Shown: positions 1 through 8,213 of the stretch, in pieces
Layout of the letters: each line of letters opens with the position of its first letter
Position numbering within the stretch: position 1 is the stretch's first letter
Assembly: GCF_000718775.1 (NCBI RefSeq)
Contig: NZ_JOCB01000088.1
Span: forward strand, 1-38,009
Source of the DNA: Streptomyces sp. NRRL S-31
GTDB lineage: Bacteria; Actinomycetota; Actinomycetes; Streptomycetales; Streptomycetaceae
Length of the DNA: 38,009 nt
Direction of reading: 5' to 3'
Made by a program: the position numbers and the translations under genes
Notes under the pieces: generated by a model
What the model saw: only the letters and a program-made list of their open reading frames with translations
Databases searched by the model: none
Told to the model about the DNA's origin: nothing

Positions 1-120
1 GCCCCGCCGCGAAGCCGCCGCGCACCGGCGTACCGGGCACCGCGACGCCGAGGCCGCCGGCCCCCGCCGTGCCGCCCCGGGGCCGGCGCCACCGCACCGG
101 GACCCCGGCTGCCCCGCGAC

Positions 121-549
121 GCGACGGCCTTCGCCGAGGCCGGCCCGCTCAAGGGCCGCAAGGCGACGACCTGCTGGGCGCACGCCGAGGAGATGCGCCG
201 CCGCCCACCCCGACGTCGGCATCCAAGGCGACCTCCTCCACGCCCAGGACGGCCGGTTCCCGACCTCCTCCGGCTACGCCGCGGGCATCGACCTGTGCCT
301 GCACACCATCCGCACCGACTACGGCGCCGCCATCGCCAACGAGGTGGCCCGGCTCGCCCCGGCGGACAGACCCCGTTCACCCGGACCCCGCTGCCGCCCG
401 AGCGCGGCACCACCTGCGCCGACACCCGCGGCTGGGCCATACGCCACCTCGACCGGCCGCTCACCCTGACCGACCCGGCCCGGCACCCGGGGATCTCCGT
501 GCGCACCCTGACCCGGCGCGCCGGTCCCACCCCGAGCGCCTCGCCTGAC
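121..549 (+). pseudogene. Decayed GlxA-family (DJ-1/PfpI plus AraC) transcriptional regulator
   Basis: No intact frame spans this region, but pieces of a GlxA-type regulator can be read in order. Frame 1 from 121 gives ATAFAEAGPLKGRKATTCWA, the end of the DJ-1/PfpI-like domain. From about 206 the homology continues in frame 2 (HPDVGIQGDLL, then SSGYAAGIDLCLH) to about 360. It returns to frame 1 for GGQTPFTRTPLPPERG and one AraC-like helix-turn-helix (LTLTDPARHPGISVRTLTRR). So there is one extra base near 203-206 and a net deletion near 357 where the usual residues before GGQ are missing. The second helix-turn-helix is absent. The N-terminal half is not recognisable or lies off the window. Sequencing errors could explain the frame changes but not the missing C-terminus. 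Confidence 0.7.
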
Positions 550-587
550 CGGACCGCGCCGACGGCCCGGGAATGAAACGTCCTGTT

Positions 588-597
588 TGAACGTTCA
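588..597. promoter_or_regulatory. Perfect 10-bp palindrome TGAACGTTCA upstream of the DsbA-like gene
   Basis: TGAACGTTCA is its own reverse complement and lies 55 bp before the start codon of the DsbA/FrnE-like gene, in a locally A/T-richer patch. A related half-site (ATGAAACG) lies at 573-580. A weak -10-like TATACC follows at 598-603. Binding by a repressor at this promoter is inference; the protein is not identifiable. Confidence 0.4.
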
Positions 598-652
598 TAT
601 ACCGGCTCGGGGAGGGACCCCGCGGCCGTACGACCCGAAGAGAGCCCCCTAC

Positions 653-1372
653 ATGCGCGTCGAGATCTGGAGCGACATCGCCTGCCCCTGGTGCTACGTG
701 GGCAAGGCCCGCTTCGAGAAGGCGCTGGCCGCCTTCCCGCACCACGACGGCGTCGAGGTGGTGCACCGCTCCTTCGAGCTGGACCCGGGCCGCGCCAAGG
801 GCGATGTCCAGCCGGTGATCACCATGCTGACCGCGAAGTACGGCATGAGCGAGGCGCAGGCCCAGGCGGGCGAGGACAACCTGGGCGCCCAGGCCGCCGC
901 CGAGGGACTGGACTACCGCACCCGGGACCGCGACCACGGCAACACCTTCGACATGCACCGCCTGCTGCACTTCGCCAAGGACCGGGGCAGGCAGGACGAG
1001 CTGATCCAGATCCTGTACCGGGCGAACTTCGCCGAGGAGCGGTCCGTGTTCACCGAGGGCGACGAACGCCTGGTGGAGCTGGCCGTCGAGGCCGGACTGG
1101 ACGCCGGGGCCGCCCGCGCGGTCCTCGCCGACCCGGACGCCTACGCCGACGAGGTCCGCGCCGACGAGCGCGAGGCCGCGCAGCTCGGCGCCTCCGGTGT
1201 GCCGTTCTTCGTCATCGACCGCAAGTACGGCGTCTCCGGCGCCCAGCCCGCCGAGGTCTTCACCCGGGCGCTGGCCCAGGCGTGGGGCGAGCGCTCCCCG
1301 CTGCGCCTGGTCGGCCAGGGGGACGCCGAGGCGTGCGGCCCGGACGGGTGCGCGGTGCCGCAGCACGGCTGA
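653..1372 (+). CDS. DsbA-family (FrnE-like) oxidoreductase
   Basis: 239-aa cytoplasmic protein of the DsbA/2-hydroxychromene-2-carboxylate isomerase superfamily, FrnE branch. The N-terminus MRVEIWSDIACPWCYVGK has the thioredoxin-fold CPWC motif at residues 11-14. The cis-proline loop is visible near residues 181-185 (ASGVPFF), and the GVSGAQP segment typical of FrnE-type proteins follows. There is no signal peptide, so a cytosolic thiol-disulfide or glutathione-independent redox role is likely; the substrate is unknown. The reading frame is open upstream to 587, but ATG 653 is chosen because the conserved beta strand begins directly there and an AAGAGAG ribosome-binding-like sequence precedes it. 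The C-terminus carries a CGPDGC pair, common in Streptomyces FrnE-like proteins. It follows the regulator remnant and is probably monocistronic. Confidence 0.88.
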   Translation: MRVEIWSDIACPWCYVGKARFEKALAAFPHHDGVEVVHRSFELDPGRAKGDVQPVITMLTAKYGMSEAQAQAGEDNLGAQAAAEGLDYRTRDRDHGNTFDMHRLLHFAKDRGRQDELIQILYRANFAEERSVFTEGDERLVELAVEAGLDAGAARAVLADPDAYADEVRADEREAAQLGASGVPFFVIDRKYGVSGAQPAEVFTRALAQAWGERSPLRLVGQGDAEACGPDGCAVPQHG

Positions 1373-1433
1373 GACCCGCGGCCCGGCGCCGCCGGAGCGG
1401 GGAGCGCCCCGCAACACCACGGACGAAATCGCC

Positions 1434-1462
1434 TTGGCCGGCCGTTCCCCGGGACGCAGAGT
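1434..1462 (+). promoter_or_regulatory. Putative promoter, leaderless arrangement
   Basis: TTGGCC (1434-1439), a 17-nt spacer and CAGAGT (1457-1462) resemble a HrdB-type -35/-10 pair. The -10 ends 6 nt before the ATG at 1469 and no Shine-Dalgarno sequence is visible, so the transcript could start at the start codon. Motif reading only. Confidence 0.4.
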
Positions 1463-1468
1463 GGTCCC

Positions 1469-2530
1469 ATGGAGACCACGGGAACGTTCGACAGCCTCGT
1501 CCGTGCCGAGTTCCGCCCGCACGGCACCTACCTCAACACCGCCGGCAACGGCCTGCTGCCGGCCCGCACCGTCGCCGCCCTCCAGCGGGCCGCGCTGCTG
1601 CGGGCCGAGGGCCGGCCGCTGACCCCGCTGTACGAGGACGTGGAGGCCGCCCGCGCCGCGTACGCCCGGCTGACCGGGGTCCCGGCCGGCCGGGTGGCCG
1701 CGGGCGCCTCGGTCGCCGCGCACACCGGCGTGATCGCCGCCGCGCTGCCCGCGGGCGCCGAAGTCCTCACCGCCGAGGGCGACTTCACCTCGGTGCTCAA
1801 CCCCTTCCACGTCCGCGGTGACCTCAAGGTGCGCACCGTCCCGCTGGAGCGCGTCGCCGAGTCCGTCCGGCCCGGCACCGCGCTGGTCGCGGTCAGCGCC
1901 GTCCAGTCCGCCGACGGCCGGGTCGCCGACCTGCCCGCGCTGCGCGAGGCCGCCCGCGCCCACGGCACCCGTACCTACGTCGACTTCTCCCAGGCCGCCG
2001 GCTGGCTGCCGGTGGACGCGGACGCCTACGACTTCACCGCGAGCGTCACCTTCAAGTGGCTGCTGGGCCCGCACGGCGCGGCCTTCCTCACCGTCCCCGA
2101 GGACTTCGGCGGGCTGACACCGGTGCTCGCGGGCTGGGTCGCGGCCGAGCGGCCGTGGGACAGCTGTTACGGCCCGGTGGCCGAACTCGCCCACTCCGCC
2201 CGGCGGTTCGACCTCACCCACGCCCTGTTCAGCTACACGGGCCTGCGCCGCTCCCTGGAACTCGTCGAGGAACTCGGCGTCACGGCGATCCACGACCACG
2301 ACGTCGCCCTCGCCGACCGGTTCCGCGCGGGGCTCGCGGACCTCGGCCACGCGGCGGTGCCCGCGCCCGGCTCGGCGATCGTCTCGGTCCCCGGGCTCGG
2401 CTCCCGGCAGCCCGGGCTGAGCGAGGCGGGCATCGAGGTCTCCGACCGCGCGGGCCACCTGCGCGCCGCCTTCCACCTCTACAACACGCCTGCGGACGTG
2501 GACCGGCTGCTGGCCGCGCTGTCCGGCTGA
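1469..2530 (+). CDS. Class V aminotransferase-fold PLP-dependent enzyme
   Basis: 353-aa enzyme of PLP fold-type I, class V (cysteine desulfurase/kynureninase-like) subfamily. The N-terminal segment TYLNTAGNGLLP is the usual substrate-pocket start. VDFSQAAGWLPVD (residues 171-183) supplies the PLP-contacting Asp and Gln, and K196 in SVTFKWLLG is the predicted Schiff-base lysine. The last part (SDRAGHLRAAFHLYNTPADVD) is the usual small C-terminal domain with an Arg for substrate carboxylate. It resembles enzymes annotated as EgtE-like, but no ergothioneine genes (egtA-D) are adjacent, so the substrate cannot be assigned. A strong hairpin follows the stop codon. It is convergent with ectD. Confidence 0.82.
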   Translation: METTGTFDSLVRAEFRPHGTYLNTAGNGLLPARTVAALQRAALLRAEGRPLTPLYEDVEAARAAYARLTGVPAGRVAAGASVAAHTGVIAAALPAGAEVLTAEGDFTSVLNPFHVRGDLKVRTVPLERVAESVRPGTALVAVSAVQSADGRVADLPALREAARAHGTRTYVDFSQAAGWLPVDADAYDFTASVTFKWLLGPHGAAFLTVPEDFGGLTPVLAGWVAAERPWDSCYGPVAELAHSARRFDLTHALFSYTGLRRSLELVEELGVTAIHDHDVALADRFRAGLADLGHAAVPAPGSAIVSVPGLGSRQPGLSEAGIEVSDRAGHLRAAFHLYNTPADVDRLLAALSG

Positions 2531-2543
2531 CCGCTCCGGTCCC

Positions 2544-2576
2544 GGCCCCGGCCCGGCTCACCGCCGGGCCGGGGCC
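2544..2576. terminator. Bidirectional GC-rich hairpin between convergent genes
   Basis: A perfect 13-bp inverted repeat (2544-2556 GGCCCCGGCCCGG and 2564-2576) with a 7-nt loop sits in the 63-bp gap between the PLP enzyme (+) and ectD (-). There is no U-tract, which is usual for Streptomyces terminators. It could stop transcription from both sides. Confidence 0.7.
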
Positions 2577-2593
2577 CGAAACGCACCGGTGGC

Positions 2594-3487
2594 TCACCGG
2601 ACCGGGGTGAAGTCCCTGGCGCCGATGAACTCCGGCCGCCGCACCGGCGCGGCGAACGGCTCCACCGCGGTGTTCTCCACGCTGTTGAACACGATGAAGA
2701 CGTTGCTGCGCGGGAACGGGGTGATGTTGTCGCCGGAGCCGTGCATGCAGTTGCAGTCGAACCAGGTCGCCGAGCCGGGCCGGCCGGTGAACAGCCGGAT
2801 GCCGTACTCGCCCGCCAGCGTGGTCAGCGCCTCGTCCGACGGCGTGCCCGCGTCCTGCATCCGGAGGGACTTCTTGTAGTTGTCCTTCGGCGTGGCACCG
2901 GCGCAGCCCAGGAACGTGCGGTGCGAGCCCGGCATGATCATCAGGCCGCCGTTGGTGTCGTGGTTCTCGGTCAGCGCGATCGAGACGGACACCGTGCGCA
3001 TGTTCGGCAGACCGTCCTCGGCGTGCCAGGTCTCGAAGTCCGAGTGCCAGTAGAAGCCGCTCGCCCCGAAGCCCGGCTTGACGTTGATCCGGGACTGGTG
3101 GACGTACACGTCGGAGCCGAGGATCTGCCGGGCGCGGCCGACCACGCGCGGGTCGCGCACCAGGCCGGCGAACACCTCGCTGATCCGGTGCACCTCGAAG
3201 ACCGAGCGGATCTCCTTCGACGCCGGTTCCACGACGGCACGCTCGTCGGCGCGGATCGCCGGGTCGGTGACCAGCCGGTCCAGCTCACGCCGGTACACCT
3301 CGACCTCGTCCGGCGCGATCAACTGGTCGACGGCGAGGAAACCGTCCCGCTCGTACGCCTGGAGGTCGGCGGCCGGGATCGGGCCCGGGGTGTCCGGGGC
3401 GCCCCAGACGACCGGGTCCTGGCGGGGGACGGTCACCTCGGTGGTGCCGCGGGTCGGGTAGAGGTCCCTCACGGTGGCGACGGTCAT
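2594..3487 (-). CDS. ectD: Ectoine hydroxylase EctD
   Basis: 297-aa Fe(II)/2-oxoglutarate-dependent dioxygenase of the PhyH superfamily that converts ectoine to 5-hydroxyectoine. The EctD signature is present (FYWHSDFETWHAEDGLP) and supplies the His-x-Asp iron ligands. The distal His lies in DCNCMHGSGDNITPFPRSN, whose Arg binds 2-oxoglutarate. Length matches the family (about 300 aa). The frame is open upstream, but ATG 3487 is right: it follows GAGGAGG and starts the conserved MTVATVRDLYPTRG segment. Only 5 nt separate it from the ectC stop, and its ribosome site lies in the last ectC codons, so translation is probably coupled. It is last in ectABCD. Confidence 0.97.
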   Translation of the reverse strand: MTVATVRDLYPTRGTTEVTVPRQDPVVWGAPDTPGPIPAADLQAYERDGFLAVDQLIAPDEVEVYRRELDRLVTDPAIRADERAVVEPASKEIRSVFEVHRISEVFAGLVRDPRVVGRARQILGSDVYVHQSRINVKPGFGASGFYWHSDFETWHAEDGLPNMRTVSVSIALTENHDTNGGLMIMPGSHRTFLGCAGATPKDNYKKSLRMQDAGTPSDEALTTLAGEYGIRLFTGRPGSATWFDCNCMHGSGDNITPFPRSNVFIVFNSVENTAVEPFAAPVRRPEFIGARDFTPVR

Positions 3488-3492
3488 GGTCC

Positions 3493-3897
3493 TCACACCT
3501 CCTCGGGCTCGGTGAGCAGCGGGTAGACGCCGTTCTCGTCGTGGTCCTCCCGTCCGGTGACGGGCGGGTTGAACACGCAGATGCAGTGGAAGTCGTCCTT
3601 GACGCGCAGCGTGTGCCGCTCGTGCCCGTCGAGGAGGTACATGGTCCCGGGGGTGATGGTGTACGTCCTCCCGGTCTCCTGGTCGGTCAGCTCGGCCTCG
3701 CCCCGGGTGCAGACCACGGCCTCGACGTGGTTGGCGTACCACATCGACGTCTCGGTCCCGGCGTAGAGGATGGTCTCGTGCAGGGAGAAGCCGACCCGCT
3801 CCTTGGCGAGGACGATGCGCTTGCTCTCCCAGGTGCCGGACTTCGCCTTGACGTGCCGGTCGGTGCCTTCGATGTCCTTGAACGATCGGACGATCAC
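3493..3897 (-). CDS. ectC: L-ectoine synthase EctC
   Basis: 134-aa cupin-fold enzyme that cyclises N-gamma-acetyl-2,4-diaminobutyrate to ectoine. The start [17 protein letters not shown], the central [26 protein letters not shown] block and [15 protein letters not shown] are highly characteristic of EctC and contain the metal-binding Glu, Tyr and His of the cupin barrel. Length is normal. The start codon is GTG, preceded by a strong AAGGAGGAG site with about 10-nt spacing. It is third in the operon, 56 nt after ectB and 5 nt before ectD. Confidence 0.98.
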   Translation of the reverse strand: MIVRSFKDIEGTDRHVKAKSGTWESKRIVLAKERVGFSLHETILYAGTETSMWYANHVEAVVCTRGEAELTDQETGRTYTITPGTMYLLDGHERHTLRVKDDFHCICVFNPPVTGREDHDENGVYPLLTEPEEV

Positions 3898-3953
3898 GGT
3901 GCTGTGTCTCCTCCTTGCTGTACGGACTTGCTGTACGGACCGCTGACGGTGGT

Positions 3954-5225
3954 TCAGGCGGTCTCGCGGACGGCGCGGGCCAGGATGCTCAGCCCCTCGT
4001 CCAGTTCGTCGGGCGTGACGGTCAGGGCGGGCAGCAGCTTGACGACCTCGCTCTCCGGGCCGGACGTCTCGATGAGCAGGCCGAGTTCGAACGCCCGCCG
4101 GGCGATCGCGGAGGCCCGCGCCTTGTCGTGGAACTCAAGGCCCCACACCAGACCGCGTCCGCGGTACTCCTTCACGTCGGCGCGGTTCTCCCCGGTGATG
4201 GCGACCAGTGCCCGCTCCACCTGCTCACCGCGGGCGCGGGTCTGCTTCTCCATGGCCGAGCCGTCGGTCCAGTACGCCTCCAGGGCGGCGGTGGCCGTGA
4301 CGAAGGCGGGGTTGTTGCCGCGGAAGGTGCCGTTGTGCTCGCCCGGCTCCCAGACGTCCAGCTCGGGCTTGAACAGGCACAGGGACATCGGCAGGCCGTA
4401 GCCGCTGATCGACTTGGACACGGTGACGATGTCCGGCGTGATGCCCGCCTCCTCGAAGGAGAAGAAGGCGCCGGTACGGCCGCAGCCCATCTGGATGTCG
4501 TCGACGATCAGCAGCATGTCCTGCCGCTCGCACAACTCCGCCAGCGCGCGCAGCCATTCGGACCGGGCGACGTTGATGCCGCCCTCGCCCTGCACGGTCT
4601 CCACGATGACGGCGGCGGGCTTGTTCAGGCCGGAGCCCTGGTCCTCCAGCAGCCGCTCGAACCAGAGGAAGTCCGGGACCTTGCCGTCGAAGTAGTTGTC
4701 GAACGGCATCGGCGTGCCGTGCACCAGCGGGATGCCGGCACCCGCGCGCTTGAAGGCGTTGCCGGTGACGGCGAGCGAGCCCAGGGACATGCCGTGGAAG
4801 GCGTTGGTGAACGACACGATCGCCTCGCGGCCCTTCACCTTCCGCGCCAGCTTCAGCGCGGACTCCACCGCGTTGGTGCCCGTCGGCCCCGGGAACATGA
4901 CCTTGTACGGCAGGTCGCGCGGGCGCAGCACCAGGTCCTGGAAGGTCTGGAGGAAGGCCCGCTTGGCGGCGGTCGACATGTCCAGGCCGTGCGTGACGCC
5001 GTCGCGTTCCAGATAGTCGAGCAGCGCCCGTTTGAGCACCGGGTTGTTGTGGCCGTAGTTGAGTGACCCGGCGCCGGCGAAGAAGTCGAGGTACGCATGG
5101 CCGTCCTCGTCGTACATCCGGCTGCCCCGCGCCCGGTCGAAGACGGTGGGCCAGCCGCGGCAGTAGCTGCGCACCTCGGACTCGAGGGTTTCGAAGACGC
5201 TCAGGTCGGGCTGGGTGATGGTCAC
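3954..5225 (-). CDS. ectB: Diaminobutyrate--2-oxoglutarate aminotransferase EctB
   Basis: 423-aa class III PLP aminotransferase that makes L-2,4-diaminobutyrate from aspartate semialdehyde with glutamate as amino donor, the first step of ectoine synthesis. Landmarks are the N-terminal [16 protein letters not shown] typical of Ect[19 protein letters not shown] (residues 111-128) for PLP phosphate binding, the Asp in [12 protein letters not shown] (about 241-252) and the Schiff-base lysine K271 in [13 protein letters not shown]. Length is as expected. The start is GTG 5225, preceded by GAGGAG. ectA ends 13 nt upstream. Confidence 0.97.
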   Translation of the reverse strand: MTITQPDLSVFETLESEVRSYCRGWPTVFDRARGSRMYDEDGHAYLDFFAGAGSLNYGHNNPVLKRALLDYLERDGVTHGLDMSTAAKRAFLQTFQDLVLRPRDLPYKVMFPGPTGTNAVESALKLARKVKGREAIVSFTNAFHGMSLGSLAVTGNAFKRAGAGIPLVHGTPMPFDNYFDGKVPDFLWFERLLEDQGSGLNKPAAVIVETVQGEGGINVARSEWLRALAELCERQDMLLIVDDIQMGCGRTGAFFSFEEAGITPDIVTVSKSISGYGLPMSLCLFKPELDVWEPGEHNGTFRGNNPAFVTATAALEAYWTDGSAMEKQTRARGEQVERALVAITGENRADVKEYRGRGLVWGLEFHDKARASAIARRAFELGLLIETSGPESEVVKLLPALTVTPDELDEGLSILARAVRETA

Positions 5226-5238
5226 GGTGAATCGCTCC

Positions 5239-5757
5239 TCAGTGGGCGGTGGACTCGGGCAGCGGGCCGATGCGGTAGAGGACTTCGGAGTCGTGCGGGC
5301 CGTCCGGGAACTGGCCGGCGGGGAACAGCACCTCGCGGTCGACCCGGGCGCCGTGCCGCTCGGCGAACGAGGTGAACAGGCGCTCGGACGCGGTGTTGCC
5401 GGGGGTGATCGTGGTCTCCAGCCCGGTGATGCCCCGCTCGGCGGTGAGCCGTGCGGTCAGACTGTCCAGCAGCGCCGCGGCGATGCCGTAGCCGCGGTGG
5501 GAGGCGTCGACGGCCACCTGCCAGACGAGCAGGGTGCGGGGGCGGTCCGGCCGCAGGTATCCGGTGACGAAACCGACCGGTTCCCCGTCCGCACCGCGCG
5601 CCACCGCCGAGGTGCCGGCGAAGTCCCGGCACCACAGCAGATAGCTGTAGGAAGAGTTCAGGTCGAGGGTTTCGGAGTCCTTGGCGATACGCCAGAGAGC
5701 GGCACCGTCGGATGGCGCCGGACGTTCGATGAGCAGGTCTGCGGGTGCGGCAGTCAT
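5239..5757 (-). CDS. ectA: L-2,4-diaminobutyrate gamma-N-acetyltransferase EctA
   Basis: 172-aa GNAT-family acetyltransferase that acetylates diaminobutyrate with acetyl-CoA. The EctA pattern is clear: IAKDSETLDLNSSYSYLLWC at residues about 24-43, then VWQVAVDASHRGYGIAAALL, whose R-G-Y-G-I loop binds acetyl-CoA pyrophosphate, then ETTITPGNTASERLF. Length matches the family. First gene of the ectABCD operon. No ribosome-binding site precedes ATG 5757; a -10-like hexamer ends 8 nt before it, so the transcript may be leaderless. The gene is expected to respond to salt or heat stress from family knowledge, but no known stress-sigma promoter is evident here. Confidence 0.96.
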   Translation of the reverse strand: MTAAPADLLIERPAPSDGAALWRIAKDSETLDLNSSYSYLLWCRDFAGTSAVARGADGEPVGFVTGYLRPDRPRTLLVWQVAVDASHRGYGIAAALLDSLTARLTAERGITGLETTITPGNTASERLFTSFAERHGARVDREVLFPAGQFPDGPHDSEVLYRIGPLPESTAH

Positions 5758-6127
5758 GCGGCACGAATTTAGCGAGGTGAATTCGAAAATGCACGGGAGC
5801 CGTTGATGGGCGTCACGAACGCCCAGGCGTTATGTCCGCAATGGCCTGTGATAAATGGGTGCAAATCGCACCGGCTGTGGAGTGTGTCACAGCCCGGAAA
5901 GCGAAGAAAGCCCGCCCGGCAAACTTCCCTGTTTAGCTCTGCAAAAAGCGGGCAGAAGAAGACGGGAAGCTATCTTCCGAAGAATTGGCGGGAATTGTGA
6001 AAGGGAATTGAATTCGTTGTCCGATGTCCCGTCGATACCTTCACGGCAGGCAGGTGGAATGCCGTGCGCACCGGGGGACAAACCCCGGGGGAGTGCGGGC
6101 GCGGCCCCCGGGGAACGCCCCCGACGG
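5758..6127. other. A/T-rich upstream region of the ect operon
   Basis: About 370 bp without a convincing gene between ectA and the downstream aminotransferase. The part from about 5760 to 6060 is clearly A/T-richer than the rest of the window. It holds a tandem direct repeat GGGAATTG (5990-5997 and 6003-6010, 13 bp apart) and a small inverted repeat GGAAG-CTAT-CTTCC (5965-5978). These are candidate regulator contacts for ectABCD. A 64-codon minus-strand frame (5887-6081) exists, but its codon use does not look like a real gene. Confidence 0.5.
5766..5771 (-). promoter_or_regulatory. -10-like hexamer directly ahead of ectA
   Basis: On the minus strand TAAATT ends 8 nt before the ectA ATG, with TGCATT 16 nt further upstream as a poor -35 candidate. 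Together with the lack of a Shine-Dalgarno sequence this suggests a leaderless ectA transcript. Motif reading only; a promoter farther upstream is also possible. Confidence 0.35.
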
Positions 6128-7228
6128 CTACCGCCAGACCTCGTCCACGGCCCGCCCGGCCGCGGCCACGTCCACGTCCGCCCCCGCCTCCGCGAGCGCG
6201 GCGCCCAGCGCGGCCAGCGACCCCCGTACCGCCCCCGGCGTCGCGTCCGGCCCGTAGTGGTTGACCCGGATCATCTCCTTGGCCAGGGCGCCGCCGCCCG
6301 CGGCCAGCGGCAGCGCCGGGTCGCTCTCCAGGGCCCGCGCCACCAGCTCCGACGCCTCCACCCCGGACGGCACCCGCAGCGTCGTGGCGACCGGCGCCGC
6401 GTCCCGCTCCTCGTATACATACGGCTCCAGGCCCCCGCCCAGCGCCCCCGCCCCGGCCCGCGAGGCCAGCGCGGCACGCCGGTGCCGGGCCATCACCGCT
6501 TCGAGCCCGTCCGACTCGATCCGCTCCAGGCACGCCTGAAGCGCCAGCATCTCCAACTGGGCCGGGGCGTGCGGCAGCGCCTTGCGGCCGGCGTCGATCC
6601 ACCGCTCCTTCCAGTCCAGCAGGGAGAGGTAGGAGCGGCGCGGGGCGTTCGGGTTCGCCGCCATGCGCGCCCACGCCCGCTCGCTCACCGAGATCGCCGA
6701 CACGCCCGCCGGGCCGCCCATAGCCTTCTGCGCCCCGATCACGCACAGGTCCACGCCCCACGCGTCCGGCAGCACCGGCTCGGCGCCCACGGAGGCCACC
6801 GCGTCCAGGTAGAACAGGGCGCCCTGTTCCCGCACCGCCTCGCCGATCTCCGCGACCGGGTTGGTGTTGCCGGTCGCCGCCTCGGCGTGCACCAGCGACA
6901 CGAAGTCGATCTCCGGGTGCGCGGCGAACGCCTCCCGGACCTGGTCGGCGGTCACGGCCGTGTGGAAGGGCACGGAGATGTCGTGCACGGTGGCCCCGGC
7001 GTCGCGCAGCCAGTTCCCGAAGGTCTGGCCGTACGGGCCGGTGATCACGTTCAGCGCCACCGTGCCCGGACCGGCCGCCGCGCGGATCGCGCCCTCCAGT
7101 GGCAGCAGCGCCTCGCCCTGGGTGATCAGCACGTCCTGCCGGGTCCGGAGCAGCCGGGCCACGCCGTCCTCGATGGCGGCGAAGCGCTCGGCACTCAGCG
7201 GGGGCAGGTCGAGGAAGGGGTGGGTCAC
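6128..7228 (-). CDS. AGT-like class V PLP-dependent aminotransferase
   Basis: 366-aa PLP enzyme of the alanine--glyoxylate/serine--pyruvate aminotransferase type. Features are VITGPYGQTFGNWL (about 61-74) at the cofactor phosphate site, LVHAEAATGNTNPV (about 112-125), the PLP-pyridine Asp in FYLDAVASVGAEP (about 142) and Schiff-base lysine K168 in VIGAQKAMGGPAG. The start is taken as GTG 7228 because homology begins with MTHPFLDLPPLS and an AGAGAG sequence lies 7-12 nt upstream; a longer open frame to 7504 would run through the divergent promoter. It is divergent from an amino-acid ABC importer and shares its regulatory region, which suggests metabolism of the imported compound. A purine-catabolic role (PucG-like) is possible but no other puc genes are nearby. 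Confidence 0.85.
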   Translation of the reverse strand: MTHPFLDLPPLSAERFAAIEDGVARLLRTRQDVLITQGEALLPLEGAIRAAAGPGTVALNVITGPYGQTFGNWLRDAGATVHDISVPFHTAVTADQVREAFAAHPEIDFVSLVHAEAATGNTNPVAEIGEAVREQGALFYLDAVASVGAEPVLPDAWGVDLCVIGAQKAMGGPAGVSAISVSERAWARMAANPNAPRRSYLSLLDWKERWIDAGRKALPHAPAQLEMLALQACLERIESDGLEAVMARHRRAALASRAGAGALGGGLEPYVYEERDAAPVATTLRVPSGVEASELVARALESDPALPLAAGGGALAKEMIRVNHYGPDATPGAVRGSLAALGAALAEAGADVDVAAAGRAVDEVWR

Positions 7229-7294
7229 GGCGTGCTCTCTTCGCTCTCGGGGATCGACTCCACCGATCTTAGGTCGAAAGCCCTCGTAACCATC

Positions 7295-7330
7295 GGTTTG
7301 ATTTGAGAGACTCAAACCCTTCCTTATAAT
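7295..7330 (+). promoter_or_regulatory. Importer promoter with overlapping palindromic operator
   Basis: TTGAGA (7303-7308), 16-nt spacer and a consensus TATAAT (7325-7330) form a good promoter, with AGGAG at 7352-7356 and ATG at 7365. Two overlapping palindromes cover the -35: TTTGAG-AGA-CTCAAA (7302-7316) and GGTTTGA-N10-TCAAACC (7295-7318). A dyad here would block RNA polymerase when bound, as expected for a dimeric GntR- or similar repressor. A minus-strand TAAGAT (7266-7271) could serve the divergent aminotransferase. The repressor gene is not in the neighbourhood. Confidence 0.65.
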
Positions 7331-7364
7331 CGGAAGCCACTGTTCCCCGTCAGGAGATCTCCCC

Positions 7365-8213
7365 ATGAAAACGCTCGCAGGGCGCCGGACCCGCCTTCTG
7401 GCCGCCACCACCGCGACCGCCGCACTCGCGCTCGTCGTGGCCGGCTGCTCCTCCGGCGATTCGGGGAGTGGCAAGACGACCGTCAAGGGCGTCCACCTTG
7501 CCAAGGCCGGTCAGCTGACCACCTGCACCCACCTGCCGTACCCGCCGTTCCAGTCGGAGGTGGACGGCAAGGTGCAGGGCTTCGACGTCTCCCTGATCGA
7601 CCTCGTCGCCCAGGACCTCGGCGTCAAGCAGCAGATCCTCGACACGCCCTTCGAGAACTTCAAGACCGGCGCCTTCCTGAACTCCGGGGAGTGCGACCTG
7701 GCCGCCGCCGGCATGACCATCACGCCCGAGCGCAAGAAGAACGTCGACTTCTCCGACCCCTACTTCGAGGCCACCCAGGCCGTCCTGGTGGACAAGAGCA
7801 GCGGGATCGACTCGCTCGCCGACGTCAAGGCCAAGGGCAAGAAGCTCGGCGCCCAGGCGCAGACCACCGGCGAGGACTACGTCAAGGGCAAGGGCTACGA
7901 CCCGATCTCCTTCGAGTCCTCCGACGCCGTCCTCAACGGCCTGCGCACCGGCCAGGTCCAGGCCGTCGTCATCGACTTCCCGGTCGTCCAGGGCTGGCTG
8001 AAGGACAAGGCCAACGCCGACAAGTTCAAGGTCGTGGACAACCTCAAGACCGGCGAGCAGTACGGCTTCACGGTGAAGAAGGGCAACAAGGCGCTGCTCG
8101 ACGCCGTGAACAAGGCCCTGAAGGACGCCAAGGCCGACGGCACCTACAAGAAGATCTACGAGAAGTGGATCGGCCCCTACGACGCCTCCGTCGCCTCTCC
8201 CGCCGCCTCATGA
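7365..8213 (+). CDS. Amino-acid ABC transporter substrate-binding lipoprotein
   Basis: 282-aa extracellular solute-binding protein of family 3 (polar amino acids and relatives). It has a lipoprotein signal peptide (positively charged [10 protein letters not shown], hydrophobic core, lipobox VAGC with Cys at about residue 28) and is therefore expected to be tethered to the outer face of the membrane. The mature protein starts with the typical [54 protein letters not shown] follows, a hallmark of the family. The C-terminal half ends with [12 protein letters not shown]. The ligand is not predictable. First gene of a three-gene importer operon; the stop overlaps the permease ATG (ATGA). Confidence 0.92.
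   Translation: MKTLAGRRTRLLAATTATAALALVVAGCSSGDSGSGKTTVKGVHLAKAGQLTTCTHLPYPPFQSEVDGKVQGFDVSLIDLVAQDLGVKQQILDTPFENFKTGAFLNSGECDLAAAGMTITPERKKNVDFSDPYFEATQAVLVDKSSGIDSLADVKAKGKKLGAQAQTTGEDYVKGKGYDPISFESSDAVLNGLRTGQVQAVVIDFPVVQGWLKDKANADKFKVVDNLKTGEQYGFTVKKGNKALLDAVNKALKDAKADGTYKKIYEKWIGPYDASVASPAAS

Noticed and set aside
461..2476. A 671-codon minus-strand frame
   Set aside because: Antisense shadow of the DsbA-like and PLP enzyme genes; no recognisable motif.
5887..6081. A 64-codon minus-strand frame upstream of ectA
   Set aside because: Codon use is unlike neighbouring genes, no ribosome site, and it lies in the presumed ect promoter zone.
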